Shown: positions 8,676 to 16,431 of the stretch, piece by piece
Position numbering within the stretch: the first letter of the stretch is position 1
Layout of the letters: each line of letters starts with the position of its first letter
Assembly (NCBI RefSeq): GCF_015351105.1
Contig: NZ_JADKRR010000002.1
Coordinates: 372,001-436,000, forward strand
DNA from: Clavibacter sp. VKM Ac-2872
GTDB taxonomy: Bacteria > Actinomycetota > Actinomycetes > Actinomycetales > Microbacteriaceae
Direction of reading: 5' to 3'
DNA length: 64,000 bases
Program-made: the position numbers and the translations under genes
Notes under the pieces: generated by a model
The model's input: the letters and a program-made list of their open reading frames with translations, nothing else
The model's database searches: none
What the model was told of the DNA's origin: nothing

Positions 8676-8708
8676 CGAGGGCCCGACGCGATCCGCGTCG
8701 GGCCCTCG
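8676..8708. terminator. Bidirectional hairpin terminator (15-bp stem, 3-nt loop)
   Basis: 8676-8690 pairs perfectly with 8694-8708, with the loop ATC. It lies between the convergent apeB and DUF305 genes and has no U-tract. Confidence 0.8.
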
Positions 8709-8723
8709 CACGTGCACCGGGGA

Positions 8724-9437
8724 TCAGCCGTCGAGCGACTCCAGCAGCGCCCGCATCTTCGTGAGCTGGTCGCCCTGCGCCGCCGACATCGCCCCCGCCA
8801 GCTCGAGCGCCTCGGTCGACGTGCCGAGCTGCGCCTCCCCGTGCGCCAGCGCGATCGCGGCCTCGTGTCGCGCGATCATGCCCGTGAGGAACAGCCGGCC
8901 CGCCTCCGCGCCGGTCGACTGCTTGAGCACCTGCAGCTCGGAGTCGAACGCGGCGTCGCTCATCGCCTCGGCATCGGCCGCGGACGCGCCGCCGCTCGCG
9001 GTGCCGTCGGCGCTGCCGTCCTCGGATCCGCTGCTGGCCGCGACCCCGCCGGCCTCGTCGCGGTCCTCGGTGCCGGACGCGCCGGATCCGCCCTCCTCGC
9101 CCGACCACTCCTCGGCGAGCTGCGCGAGCGTCCGCGCCTGCGGACCCTGCTCGTCGCGGATCTGCGCGGCCAGCTCCTCCGCGCCCGGCGGCAGGTCGCG
9201 CACCTGGAGCGCGGCCACGGCGAGCTCGACGGATCCCGCGGCGTGGTCGCCCATCTCCTCGGCGAAGGAGAGGTCGGCGCGGTTCCAGCCCTGCGACGGC
9301 GTCTCCGCGGGGGCGGCCGCGTCCGCGCTGGGGCTGGCGGCGTCGTCGGGGGTCTGCGGCGGCGTGGAGCAGCCGGCGAGCGCGACGGCGATGGCGAGGG
9401 CGGTCGTGGCGGCGGCGAGTCGGTTGCGGTGTCCCAT
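8724..9437 (-). CDS. DUF305-domain lipoprotein
   Basis: 237 residues from the ATG at 9437, which has the Shine-Dalgarno GGAGGAGG. A signal peptide with a lipobox (LAGC, Cys near residue 23) predicts a membrane-anchored extracellular lipoprotein. DUF305 motifs are visible twice: the first half has FAEEMGDHAAGSVELA, the second FLTGMIARHEAAIALAHGEA. The His/Met-bearing helices resemble those proposed to bind copper in this family. An Ala/Ser/Gly-rich linker joins the halves. A role in periplasmic copper handling is an inference from the family. Confidence 0.87.
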   Translation of the reverse strand: MGHRNRLAAATTALAIAVALAGCSTPPQTPDDAASPSADAAAPAETPSQGWNRADLSFAEEMGDHAAGSVELAVAALQVRDLPPGAEELAAQIRDEQGPQARTLAQLAEEWSGEEGGSGASGTEDRDEAGGVAASSGSEDGSADGTASGGASAADAEAMSDAAFDSELQVLKQSTGAEAGRLFLTGMIARHEAAIALAHGEAQLGTSTEALELAGAMSAAQGDQLTKMRALLESLDG

Positions 9438-9480
9438 GCGACGATCCTCCTCCACGGCGCGAGACCCGCGGGCCCGACGA

Positions 9481-9492
9481 TAGGTTCTCCCC
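9481..9492 (+). promoter_or_regulatory. Leaderless-type -10 (TAGGTT, 6-nt spacer)
   Basis: TAGGTT, 6 nt, then ATG at 9493. It lies back-to-back with the DUF305 promoter. Confidence 0.55.
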
Positions 9493-10143
9493 ATGCCCGA
9501 GATCGTCGACCTGCCGCATCCCGGAGCCACCCTCGAGTTCGGCGACCCCGGCCGCCCCGTTGTCGTGCTCGTGCACGACGACCACGGCCGGCTCCCCTGG
9601 CTCGACCAGTACGCGCTCGCGCTCGCGCGGGCGGGCTTCCACGTGCTCGTGCCCGACCTCTACGACGGCCGCGCCACGCTCGACGACGGCCTCGCGGAGG
9701 GGCTCGCGGCACAGCTCGACGTGGGCTACGCCCTCGGCACGATCCGCGACGGCATCGACTCGGCGCGCGCCCGCGGATCCCGGCGCGTGGGCCTCGTCGG
9801 CTTCGCGCCCGGCGGCTGGCTCGCGCTCCTCGAGGCGCAGGACGGGGGCGCGGACGCGGTCGTCGCCTACTGCGCGAGCCTCGGGCCCCAGGAGCACGGC
9901 GTCATCCCCTGCGCGGTGCTCCTCCACCTCGCCGAGCACGACGAGTGGATCGACGACCAGCGGCCGGAGGCGTTCATCGGCCGGCTCCGCGAGCACGGCA
10001 CCCCGGTCGCCGCGCACACCTACCCCGGCACGACCCCCGTGTTCCCCAACGCGAGCCTGCGCGACCGCATGGATCCGGACGCGGCGGCCCTCGCCTACCG
10101 CCGTACTGAGGCCTTCCTCCTGGAGCATCTCGGAAACCCGTGA
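9493..10143 (+). CDS. Dienelactone hydrolase-fold protein lacking catalytic residues
   Basis: A 216-residue alpha/beta-hydrolase resembling dienelactone hydrolase (DLH): VVVLVHDDHG, then FHVLVPDLYDG, the nucleophile-elbow region and a C-terminal YPGT...F segment. The nucleophile position of the elbow (G-x-C-x-G-G) reads GFAPGG, an Ala in place of Cys or Ser. The usual catalytic His segment (YPGxxHGF) reads YPGTTPVF, Pro in place of His. Only the acidic member (HLAEHDEWI) remains. It is therefore probably not a hydrolase and may have a binding or regulatory role. The frame and codon usage are intact, so this is not a recent pseudogene. Confidence 0.82.
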   Translation: MPEIVDLPHPGATLEFGDPGRPVVVLVHDDHGRLPWLDQYALALARAGFHVLVPDLYDGRATLDDGLAEGLAAQLDVGYALGTIRDGIDSARARGSRRVGLVGFAPGGWLALLEAQDGGADAVVAYCASLGPQEHGVIPCAVLLHLAEHDEWIDDQRPEAFIGRLREHGTPVAAHTYPGTTPVFPNASLRDRMDPDAAALAYRRTEAFLLEHLGNP

Positions 10144-10243
10144 CCGATCAGTGTCGTATCAGCACCAATCCACGTCCGTAGGCGGTACGAATGGATAGAG
10201 CCTGGGAGAACCCCGGCTCTTCCCTACCAGTGGAGGCACCATC

Positions 10244-10663
10244 ATGAGCTCATCCCCGAACCGCCTGCTCGGCACCGTCTTCGGCGCCGTCTACGTCCTC
10301 GTCGGCCTTCTCGGCTTCCTGTTCCCGCCGCAGAGCGGGGGCTTCTTCTCCTCCGACGGCGGTCTGCTGCTCGGGATCTTCATGGTGAACCCGTTCCACA
10401 ACGTGGCCCACCTCCTCATCGGCGCAGCCCTCCTCATCGGCGGCCTCTCCAGCGTCGCGTCGGCCAAGGCCGTGAACTCCACCATCGGATTCGCGTACCT
10501 CGCGCTCGGTGTCGTCGGCTTCTTCCTCGTGAACACCGACTTCAACATCCTCGCGCTCAACACCGCGGACCACTTCCTGCACCTCGGCAGCGCCGTCGTG
10601 CTGCTGATCGTGGGCCTCGGCGCCGAGAAGGGCATCCGCAACCGCGCTGCCCGCGCCGCCTAG
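10244..10663 (+). CDS. DUF4383 integral membrane protein
   Basis: 139 residues with four hydrophobic helices (about residues 8-27, 50-68, 77-95, 108-126). The conserved pattern NPFHNVAHLLIGAALLIGG and the later DHFLHLGSAVVLL with paired histidines are typical of DUF4383 proteins, whose function is unknown. GGAGG precedes the ATG by 9 nt (GGAGGCACCATC then ATG). The 100 bp upstream contain a short hairpin (GAGCC/GGCTC) in the leader. It is followed by another membrane-protein gene on the same strand. Confidence 0.85.
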   Translation: MSSSPNRLLGTVFGAVYVLVGLLGFLFPPQSGGFFSSDGGLLLGIFMVNPFHNVAHLLIGAALLIGGLSSVASAKAVNSTIGFAYLALGVVGFFLVNTDFNILALNTADHFLHLGSAVVLLIVGLGAEKGIRNRAARAA

Positions 10664-10705
10664 GCACCGCCACCGCCGCGCCGCTGCACCTGGCGCGTCT
10701 CGCAT

Positions 10706-10787
10706 CACCGCACCACAGCACGACCCGCACGACAGCACGCAGCACCGCACCACCCGCGGCGCCCGGGACGACGAAGGGACCAGCACG
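10706..10787 (+). other. 82-nt thymine-free, C-rich leader segment
   Basis: From 10706 to 10787 there is no T on the plus strand; I count roughly 38 C, 23 G and 21 A. It is the leader directly before GTG 10787, so the transcript would be U-free and weakly structured. C-rich, U-free RNA can favour Rho loading or simply keep the leader open. Confidence 0.6.
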
Positions 10788-11464
10788 TGTCACTGCTCAT
10801 CCGCCACTGGCTGGCCCTCGCCGCCCTGGGCGCCGCGCTCATCCACCTCGCCGTCGGCGCGGGATCCCCGCCCGCGGCCATGGTGGCCCTCCTCCTCATC
10901 GGCGTCGCCGAGGGCGCGTGGGCCGTCGCGGTCCTCCGCTCCGACCGCCTCCCGGTGCCCGGCTGGGCCGCACTCGGCGCGCTCGTCCCGGTCGCCGGCT
11001 GGGCGCTCCTCGTGACGGCCGCTGTCGTCATGTCGGCCCCCGGCATCACGAGCGACCTGCCCGCGATCCCCATGCTCGCCGCGACCCTGCTCGACCTCGT
11101 GGTCGCCGCGGTCGTCGGCCGCCACCTCCGCTCCCGCGCCGAATCCGAGGCCCAGGCCGTGTGCACGGCCGTCGAGGCCACGTTCCCGGCCGACGTCGCG
11201 CTCGTCGGATCCGGCGCGCCGCTCCCGTCTGCCGCCGTCACCCCGTCGCCCGTCGGGCCGATGCCCGCCGCGGCGAGCGCTCCCGCCGAGCCCGAGCGCA
11301 CCGGCGGCCGCTACCTCGTGGGCATCCTCATCGGCGCCTTCGTCGTCGCCGGCCTCGTGACGCCGGCCCTCTCGCTCACGCGCGCCGGCGAGTTCGCCGT
11401 GCCGCACGGCCAGCACAGCACGATCGACCTCGACGGCATCCAGGGCGAGCACGCCGGCCACTGA
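10787..11464 (+). CDS. Hypothetical four-TM membrane protein (225 aa)
   Basis: A GTG start preceded by AAGGGA. Three hydrophobic helices fill the first 100 residues (LALAALGAALIHLAVGAG, MVALLLIGVAEGAWAVAVL, ALGALVPVAGWALLVTAAVV) and a fourth is near residue 180 (LVGILIGAFVVAGLVTPALSL). Between them is an Ala/Pro-rich soluble loop. The His/Glu-rich C-terminus (VPHGQHSTIDLDGIQGEHAGH) could bind a metal. No family is recognised. Spacing to DUF4383 (123 bp) leaves room for a separate promoter. Confidence 0.7.
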   Translation: MSLLIRHWLALAALGAALIHLAVGAGSPPAAMVALLLIGVAEGAWAVAVLRSDRLPVPGWAALGALVPVAGWALLVTAAVVMSAPGITSDLPAIPMLAATLLDLVVAAVVGRHLRSRAESEAQAVCTAVEATFPADVALVGSGAPLPSAAVTPSPVGPMPAAASAPAEPERTGGRYLVGILIGAFVVAGLVTPALSLTRAGEFAVPHGQHSTIDLDGIQGEHAGH

Positions 11465-11481
11465 GCCGGTGCGCCTCCGGG

Positions 11482-12783
11482 TCAGCCCGCGGGCGCGACC
11501 GCCGGCGTCACGCGGATCCGCGTGGCTTCGCTCATGAAGCGCCGCACATTCTCGTCGACGATGATGTCGCCCGGGCGCAGCGGCCGCGTGAGGAACAGGC
11601 CGTCGATGTCGGTGATCCGGCTGAGCGCCACGTACGTCTGCCCGGGGCTGAACACGCGCGCACCCAGATCCACGATGGCCCGGTCGTAGGTCTTGCCCTG
11701 CGACTTGTGGATGGTGACCGCCCACGCCAGCCGCAGCGGGAACTGCGTGAAGTCGGCCACGACGTCGCGCCGCAGCTGCTTGGTCGTGGGCGAGTACGAG
11801 TACTTGTGCTTCTCCCACGTGACCGGCTCGACCTCGTGCACGACGCCGTCGAGCTCCACGTACACGTTGGTGTCGATGCGCGTGACGACCCCGACGGATC
11901 CGTTCACCCAGCGCTGGTCGACGTCGTTGCGGAGGAACATCACCTGCGCGCCGATCTTGAGGTCGAGCTTCTCGTCGGCCGGGTAGGTGCGCCCGCCGAA
12001 GTCGCCCGTGACGTCGGCCGTGGCGGTGAGCGAGCGGCCGGGCAGGCGCTTGAGGGCCTCGGCGTTGATCCGGTTCACGGTGTCGTTGCGGGTCGCCAGC
12101 GTGATGGCGCCGTCGGTCGGAGCCGGCCGCGCGCCCGCCGCGTTGAGGACGCCCGCGATCTCCGCCGTGACCCGCCCGTGGCGCACGGCGTTGAGCATCT
12201 CCTTGAACGCCTCCTCGTGCTGGCGGTGGATCTCGGTGAGCTCGTAGATCCGCAGCTGCGCCTCCTGCCACACCTTCGCGTCGAAGAACCACATGGAGCG
12301 GTAGCGGTCGGCGAAGTAGGCGCGCTCGTCGCCGTCGCCCGGCACGGGGGCCAGCTGGTACGGATCCCCGAAGAGCACGACCTGCACGCCGCCGAACGGC
12401 ACGTCCTTCTTGTGGCGCGCCTGGCGGAGGCTGCGGTCGATGGCGTCGACGAGGTCGGCGTTGACCATGGAGACCTCGTCGATGACGAGCGTGTCGATGG
12501 TGTTGAGGAGCTTCCGCAGCTCACCGGTCTGCTCGATCTCCTCGTCGGCGATGACCCCGATGGGCAGCTTGAACAGCGAGTGGATGGTCTGGCCGCCGAC
12601 GTTGAGGGCCGCGACGCCCGTGGGCGCGCAGATGACGATCTGCTTCTCGGTGTTCCACGACAGGTGCGTGAGCAGGGTCGACTTGCCGGTGCCCGCGCGG
12701 CCCGTGACGAAGATGTGGTCCCGTGTGCCCTCGATGGCCTGGAAGACCGCGGCCTGCTCCGGGGAGAGGGGGACCGTGCTCAC
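11482..12783 (-). CDS. PIF1/RecD-like superfamily 1 helicase
   Basis: 433 residues from GTG 12783 with GGAG seven bases upstream. Helicase motifs in order: Walker A GRAGTGKST (near residue 28), APTGVAALNVGGQTIHS (motif Ia), Walker B VIDEVSM (near residue 90), FGDPYQLAPV (motif III), ITLATRND (motif IV region), and near the end TIHKSQGKTYDRAIVD and YVALSRI (motifs V/VI). This matches short bacterial PIF1/RecD2-like ATPases that unwind DNA 5'-3'. The precise role is unknown. It ends 17 bp from the convergent membrane protein. Confidence 0.87.
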   Translation of the reverse strand: MSTVPLSPEQAAVFQAIEGTRDHIFVTGRAGTGKSTLLTHLSWNTEKQIVICAPTGVAALNVGGQTIHSLFKLPIGVIADEEIEQTGELRKLLNTIDTLVIDEVSMVNADLVDAIDRSLRQARHKKDVPFGGVQVVLFGDPYQLAPVPGDGDERAYFADRYRSMWFFDAKVWQEAQLRIYELTEIHRQHEEAFKEMLNAVRHGRVTAEIAGVLNAAGARPAPTDGAITLATRNDTVNRINAEALKRLPGRSLTATADVTGDFGGRTYPADEKLDLKIGAQVMFLRNDVDQRWVNGSVGVVTRIDTNVYVELDGVVHEVEPVTWEKHKYSYSPTTKQLRRDVVADFTQFPLRLAWAVTIHKSQGKTYDRAIVDLGARVFSPGQTYVALSRITDIDGLFLTRPLRPGDIIVDENVRRFMSEATRIRVTPAVAPAG

Positions 12784-12900
12784 GCGGGGCTCCAGGTGGT
12801 TCGAGGGCGGATGCGACGCGGATCGACGGCGGCGGCGCGGCGCGGATGCGCACTCGAATCTACCCCGGCCCACCGCGGCGAGGCGCGGATCCCCCGCCCG

Positions 12901-12913
12901 TAGGATGATCCGC
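12901..12913 (+). promoter_or_regulatory. Leaderless-type -10 (TAGGAT, 7-nt spacer)
   Basis: TAGGAT, 7 nt, then ATG at 12914. It decides this ATG over upstream in-frame codons. Confidence 0.5.
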
Positions 12914-13933
12914 ATGCCGAGCCCCGCCGTCGACGCGCGCGGCGAGCTGCGTCGGGCGGTCGTCATCTGGTCCCTGCTCGCGGCCCTCCTCGTCGGGGCG
13001 TTCCTCGGCACCGTGGCCGCGCTCAACCAGGGCACGTTCAGCGCCCACGGCTTCGTGCGCTCCTACCTCGACGCGCTCGCCCGCGAGGACAGCCGCGACG
13101 CCCTCTCCACGCCCGGCGTCACGCTGCCGGACACGGGCAGCCGCGCCCTCCTCGACGCCCGTGCGCTGCCCGGCCTCGCGGACGTGGAGCTCATGTCCGA
13201 CGAGCCCGCGGGCGGCGGCGAGCGCACGGTCACGTACTCGTACACGCTGCCGTCGGGGCCCGGATCCACCGAGTTCCGCGTGCGCGAGACCCCGGCGGCC
13301 CTGGGCCTCTTCGCCCGGTGGGAGTTCGCGACGAGCCCCGTCGCGGCGGTCGACCTGGAGCTGCGGCACGCGGCGTCGTTCACCGCCAACGGGCTGGCCG
13401 TCTCCGCGACGCCCGGCGGCGAGGCGGCCGCGGGCGCCGGATCCACGTACCTCGTGCTCGCGCCCGCCTCCCTCGCGCTCGACCACGCGTCCCAGTACCT
13501 CCAGGCGGAGGACGCCGAGGTCGCCGTCACCGAGCCGGGCAGCGTCGTGCCCGCCCGCGTCGACGCCGAGCCGACCGACGACCTCGTCGCGTCCGTGCAG
13601 TCCGAGGTCGAGGCGTACCTGACGGAGTGCACCACGCAGGCCGTGCTGTACCCGTCGGGCTGCCCGTTCGGGAAGACCATCCGCGACCGGATCACCGCGC
13701 CGCCCGTGTGGAGCATGACGACCATGCCGCGGATCACGCTGCAGCCGGCGAGCGACGACCCCGCCGACCTCGACTGGGTGGTGCCGTCGACCGTCGGCAC
13801 CGCGCACATCCAGGTCCCCGTCCGCTCCCTCTACGACGGCAGCGTGAAGGACCTCGACGAGGACGTGCCGTTCAGCGTGAGCTGGCGCGTCAGCGTGGAC
13901 GAGACGTCGGGCGTGCGGATCCAGGGGCTGTAG
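12914..13933 (+). CDS. Hypothetical membrane-anchored protein (339 aa)
   Basis: One N-terminal hydrophobic helix (about residues 17-38, VVIWSLLAALLVGAFLGTVAAL) anchors a large extracytoplasmic domain. The domain begins with a Tim44/NTF2-like-looking segment (SAHGFVRSYLDALAREDSRDALSTPG) and ends with an Ig-like beta-rich segment. Two cysteines (CTTQAVLYPSGC) are close enough to form a disulfide. No enzymatic motif is seen. Similar anchored proteins are common in Microbacteriaceae, usually as hypothetical proteins. The start is set by the leaderless promoter. Confidence 0.75.
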   Translation: MPSPAVDARGELRRAVVIWSLLAALLVGAFLGTVAALNQGTFSAHGFVRSYLDALAREDSRDALSTPGVTLPDTGSRALLDARALPGLADVELMSDEPAGGGERTVTYSYTLPSGPGSTEFRVRETPAALGLFARWEFATSPVAAVDLELRHAASFTANGLAVSATPGGEAAAGAGSTYLVLAPASLALDHASQYLQAEDAEVAVTEPGSVVPARVDAEPTDDLVASVQSEVEAYLTECTTQAVLYPSGCPFGKTIRDRITAPPVWSMTTMPRITLQPASDDPADLDWVVPSTVGTAHIQVPVRSLYDGSVKDLDEDVPFSVSWRVSVDETSGVRIQGL

Positions 13934-14048
13934 CCGCTGCCGGCACCCTCCCCCGGCGTCACGGTGCGGCGCGCGAGCGGCAGGGCCAGGATCGGGACGC
14001 AACAGGGTCCGTGCGACCGCGGGGATCCGTCACCCGAGGAGCGCCCCC

Positions 14049-14474
14049 ATGTCCGCGATCATGACCCCGTACCTGTCCTTCCGCGACCAGGCGGCCGACG
14101 CGCTCCGCTTCTACCAGGGGGTGTTCGGCGGCGAGCTCGCGATGACGACCTTCGGCGAGCAGGGCATGAGCCCGGATCCGGCGGAGGCCGACAAGATCAT
14201 GCACGGCCGGCTGGACTCCGGCGCGGGCTTCGTGCTCATGGCGTCGGACACCCCCGCGTCGATGGGCGTGCCGAGCGGATCCGCCATCACGCTCTCGCTC
14301 TCGGGCGACGACGCGGCCGTGCTCGACGGCTGGTGGGAGGCGCTCACGGCGGACGGCACGATCGTGCTGCCGCTCGAGCTCGCGCCCTGGGGCGAGCGGT
14401 TCGGCATGTGCACCGACCGGTACGGGATCGACTGGATGGTGTCCATCGCGCAGGAGCCGGCCGACGCGGCCTGA
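14049..14474 (+). CDS. VOC-family protein (PhnB-like)
   Basis: A 141-residue glyoxalase/bleomycin-resistance-fold protein of the PhnB type. Characteristic segments are TPYLSFRDQAADALRFYQGVFGGEL at the N-terminus and PWGERFGMCTDRYGIDWMVSI at the C-terminus. GAGGAG lies 7-8 nt before the ATG. Members may bind metal and act as lyases or binding proteins; the substrate is unknown. The gene converges with the siderophore transporter ATPase 33 bp downstream. Confidence 0.85.
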   Translation: MSAIMTPYLSFRDQAADALRFYQGVFGGELAMTTFGEQGMSPDPAEADKIMHGRLDSGAGFVLMASDTPASMGVPSGSAITLSLSGDDAAVLDGWWEALTADGTIVLPLELAPWGERFGMCTDRYGIDWMVSIAQEPADAA

Positions 14475-14507
14475 CCGCCGCGTCACGACCCCAGCCGACC
14501 GCCGGGC

Positions 14508-15374
14508 TCAGGCCCAGCGGCCGCCGCGCGGGACGATGAGCGGGGTGTGCGAGACGGGGTCGTCGATCACGAGGCAGGGCAGGCCGAAGACCTCCTCCAC
14601 GAGCTCGGCCGTGACGATGTCCCGCGGGGCGCCGGCGGAGACGACGCGGCCGTCCTGCATCACGATGAGGTGGTCGGCGTAGCGGGCGGCGTGGTTGAGG
14701 TCGTGCAGCACGGCGACGATCGTGCTGCCGTCGCGGTGCAGGTCGGCGAGGAGGTCGAGCAGCTCGATCTGGTGGGCGATGTCGAGGAACGTCGTCGGCT
14801 CGTCGAGCAGCAGCACGGGCGTCTGCTGCGCGAGCGCCATCGCGACCCACACGCGCTGGCGCTGGCCGCCGGACAGCTCGTCGACGTGGCGGTCGGCGAG
14901 GTCGGCGACGCCCGTGGCGGCCATGGCCTGCTGCACGGCGTCCTCGTCGGTGGGCGTCCACTGGCGGATGAGGTTCTGGTGCGGGAAGCGGCCGCGCGCC
15001 ACGAGGTCGGCGACCGTGATCCCGTCCGGAGCGATGGCGCTCTGCGGGAGGAGCCCGACGATGCGCGCGACCTCCTTCGCGCGGTAGGAGCCGAGCGGCC
15101 GGTCGTCGAGCAGCACGCCGCCCGCGGTGGGCGCGAGCAGGCGCGACAGGGCGCGCAGCAGCGTCGACTTCCCGCACGCGTTCGGGCCGACGATCACGGT
15201 GAAGGAGCGGTCGGGCACGGACACGTCGAGCGCCTCGGAGATCACCCGCCTGTCGTAGGAGAGCGTGACGCCCTCGGCGCGCAGGCGCGGGGCGGTGGCC
15301 GCGGGCGCGGCGGTGGCGGTGTCGTCCACGGGTGGATCTCCCATCGGTTCGGGGGCGGTGGCGGCATCAGGCAC
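14508..15374 (-). CDS. Ferri-siderophore ABC transporter, ATP-binding protein
   Basis: 288 residues. The ABC ATPase core is complete: Walker A GPNACGKST (near residue 64), Q-loop LLPQSAIAP, signature LSGGQRQRVW, Walker B LLLDEPTTFLD, and the H-loop LHDLNHAARYAD. It matches the FecE/FepC group energising import of iron-siderophore complexes. The GTG at 15374 overlaps the end of the permease gene by 8 bases; an in-frame ATG lies ten codons further in (MGDPPVDD). It is the last gene of the minus-strand operon. Confidence 0.92.
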   Translation of the reverse strand: MPDAATAPEPMGDPPVDDTATAAPAATAPRLRAEGVTLSYDRRVISEALDVSVPDRSFTVIVGPNACGKSTLLRALSRLLAPTAGGVLLDDRPLGSYRAKEVARIVGLLPQSAIAPDGITVADLVARGRFPHQNLIRQWTPTDEDAVQQAMAATGVADLADRHVDELSGGQRQRVWVAMALAQQTPVLLLDEPTTFLDIAHQIELLDLLADLHRDGSTIVAVLHDLNHAARYADHLIVMQDGRVVSAGAPRDIVTAELVEEVFGLPCLVIDDPVSHTPLIVPRGGRWA

Positions 15375-16431
15375 GGCGGGACGCCTCGCGGATGAGCAGG
15401 GCGATCAGGTACGCGCCGCCGACGACGACCGTGACGATGCCCACGGGCACCGTCCCCGGCAGCGCGTGCTGGGCGGCGTAGTCGGCGGCGAGCAGCAGCA
15501 GTCCGCCCGTGAGCGCGGCCGGCACGAGCGGCAGGCCCGCGCTCCGGGTGAGGCGGCGGGCGATCTGCGGGGCCGCGAGCGCGACGAACGCGATCGGACC
15601 GGCCGCGGCGGTCACGACGGCCGTGAGGGCGACCCCGAGGATCAGGAGCGCCAGGCGCGTCGGCTCGGCCCGCACCCCGTGGGCGCGCGCGGCGTCGTCG
15701 CCGAGCTCGAGCTGCCGCAGCGGTGCGGACAGCAGCAGGATCGCCGGCGCCAGCACGAGGAGGGCGACGAACGCGGGCAGCGCGCCGTCCCAGCCGACGA
15801 GGGCGAGGGATCCGGCGCCCCAGATGGAGGCGGCCATCGCGACCTCGGTGCCCGCCTTCAGCAGCAGGAACGTGTTGACCCCGTGCAGGACGGCCGTGAC
15901 GGCGATCCCCGTGATGATCAGCCGGAAGCCCTGCACGCCGCCACGGTACGCGAGCAGGTAGACGACGAGCGCCGTGCCGAGCCCGCCCGCGAGCGCGCCG
16001 ACCGCCGTGGGCAGGAAGGCGGTGCCGGCCAGCGTCGTGACGACGAGCGCGCCCGTGTAGGAGCCCGTGGAGAACCCGATGATGTCGGGCGACCCGAGCG
16101 GGTTGCGCGTGAGCGACTGGAAGACGGCCCCCGCGACCCCGAGGGCCGCGCCGAACGCGAGCGCGGCGAGCACGCGCGGCAGGCGCCACTCGAGCACGAG
16201 GGTCGAGGCGAAGGTCCCGTCGGGGAGCGCCACCGCGCGGATCACCTCGGGCACCGTCAGGGGGAAGTCGCCCGTCCCGAGCGCCACGAGCGCGAGGGCG
16301 ACGATCGCGACGGCGAGCGCCGCGCCCACGAGCGCCTCGCGCCGCTGCAGCCGGATGCCGACGACGGGCAGGCGCACCGAGCCGGGGAGGCGGGCAGCCG
16401 GGCGGCGGCCGGCGCGGGCGGGCGCGCTCAC
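15367..16431 (-). CDS. FecCD-family siderophore ABC permease (second subunit)
   Basis: 354 residues from GTG 16431, whose first bases overlap the stop of the upstream permease as GTGA. About nine to ten hydrophobic helices. The conserved WRLPRVLAALAFGAALGVAGAVFQSLTRNPLGSPDIIGF region and the C-terminal GPIAFVALAAPQIARRLTR are the family signature that contacts the ATPase. It forms a heterodimeric inner-membrane channel with the product of 16428-17486. Confidence 0.92.
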   Translation of the reverse strand: MSAPARAGRRPAARLPGSVRLPVVGIRLQRREALVGAALAVAIVALALVALGTGDFPLTVPEVIRAVALPDGTFASTLVLEWRLPRVLAALAFGAALGVAGAVFQSLTRNPLGSPDIIGFSTGSYTGALVVTTLAGTAFLPTAVGALAGGLGTALVVYLLAYRGGVQGFRLIITGIAVTAVLHGVNTFLLLKAGTEVAMAASIWGAGSLALVGWDGALPAFVALLVLAPAILLLSAPLRQLELGDDAARAHGVRAEPTRLALLILGVALTAVVTAAAGPIAFVALAAPQIARRLTRSAGLPLVPAALTGGLLLLAADYAAQHALPGTVPVGIVTVVVGGAYLIALLIREASRRA

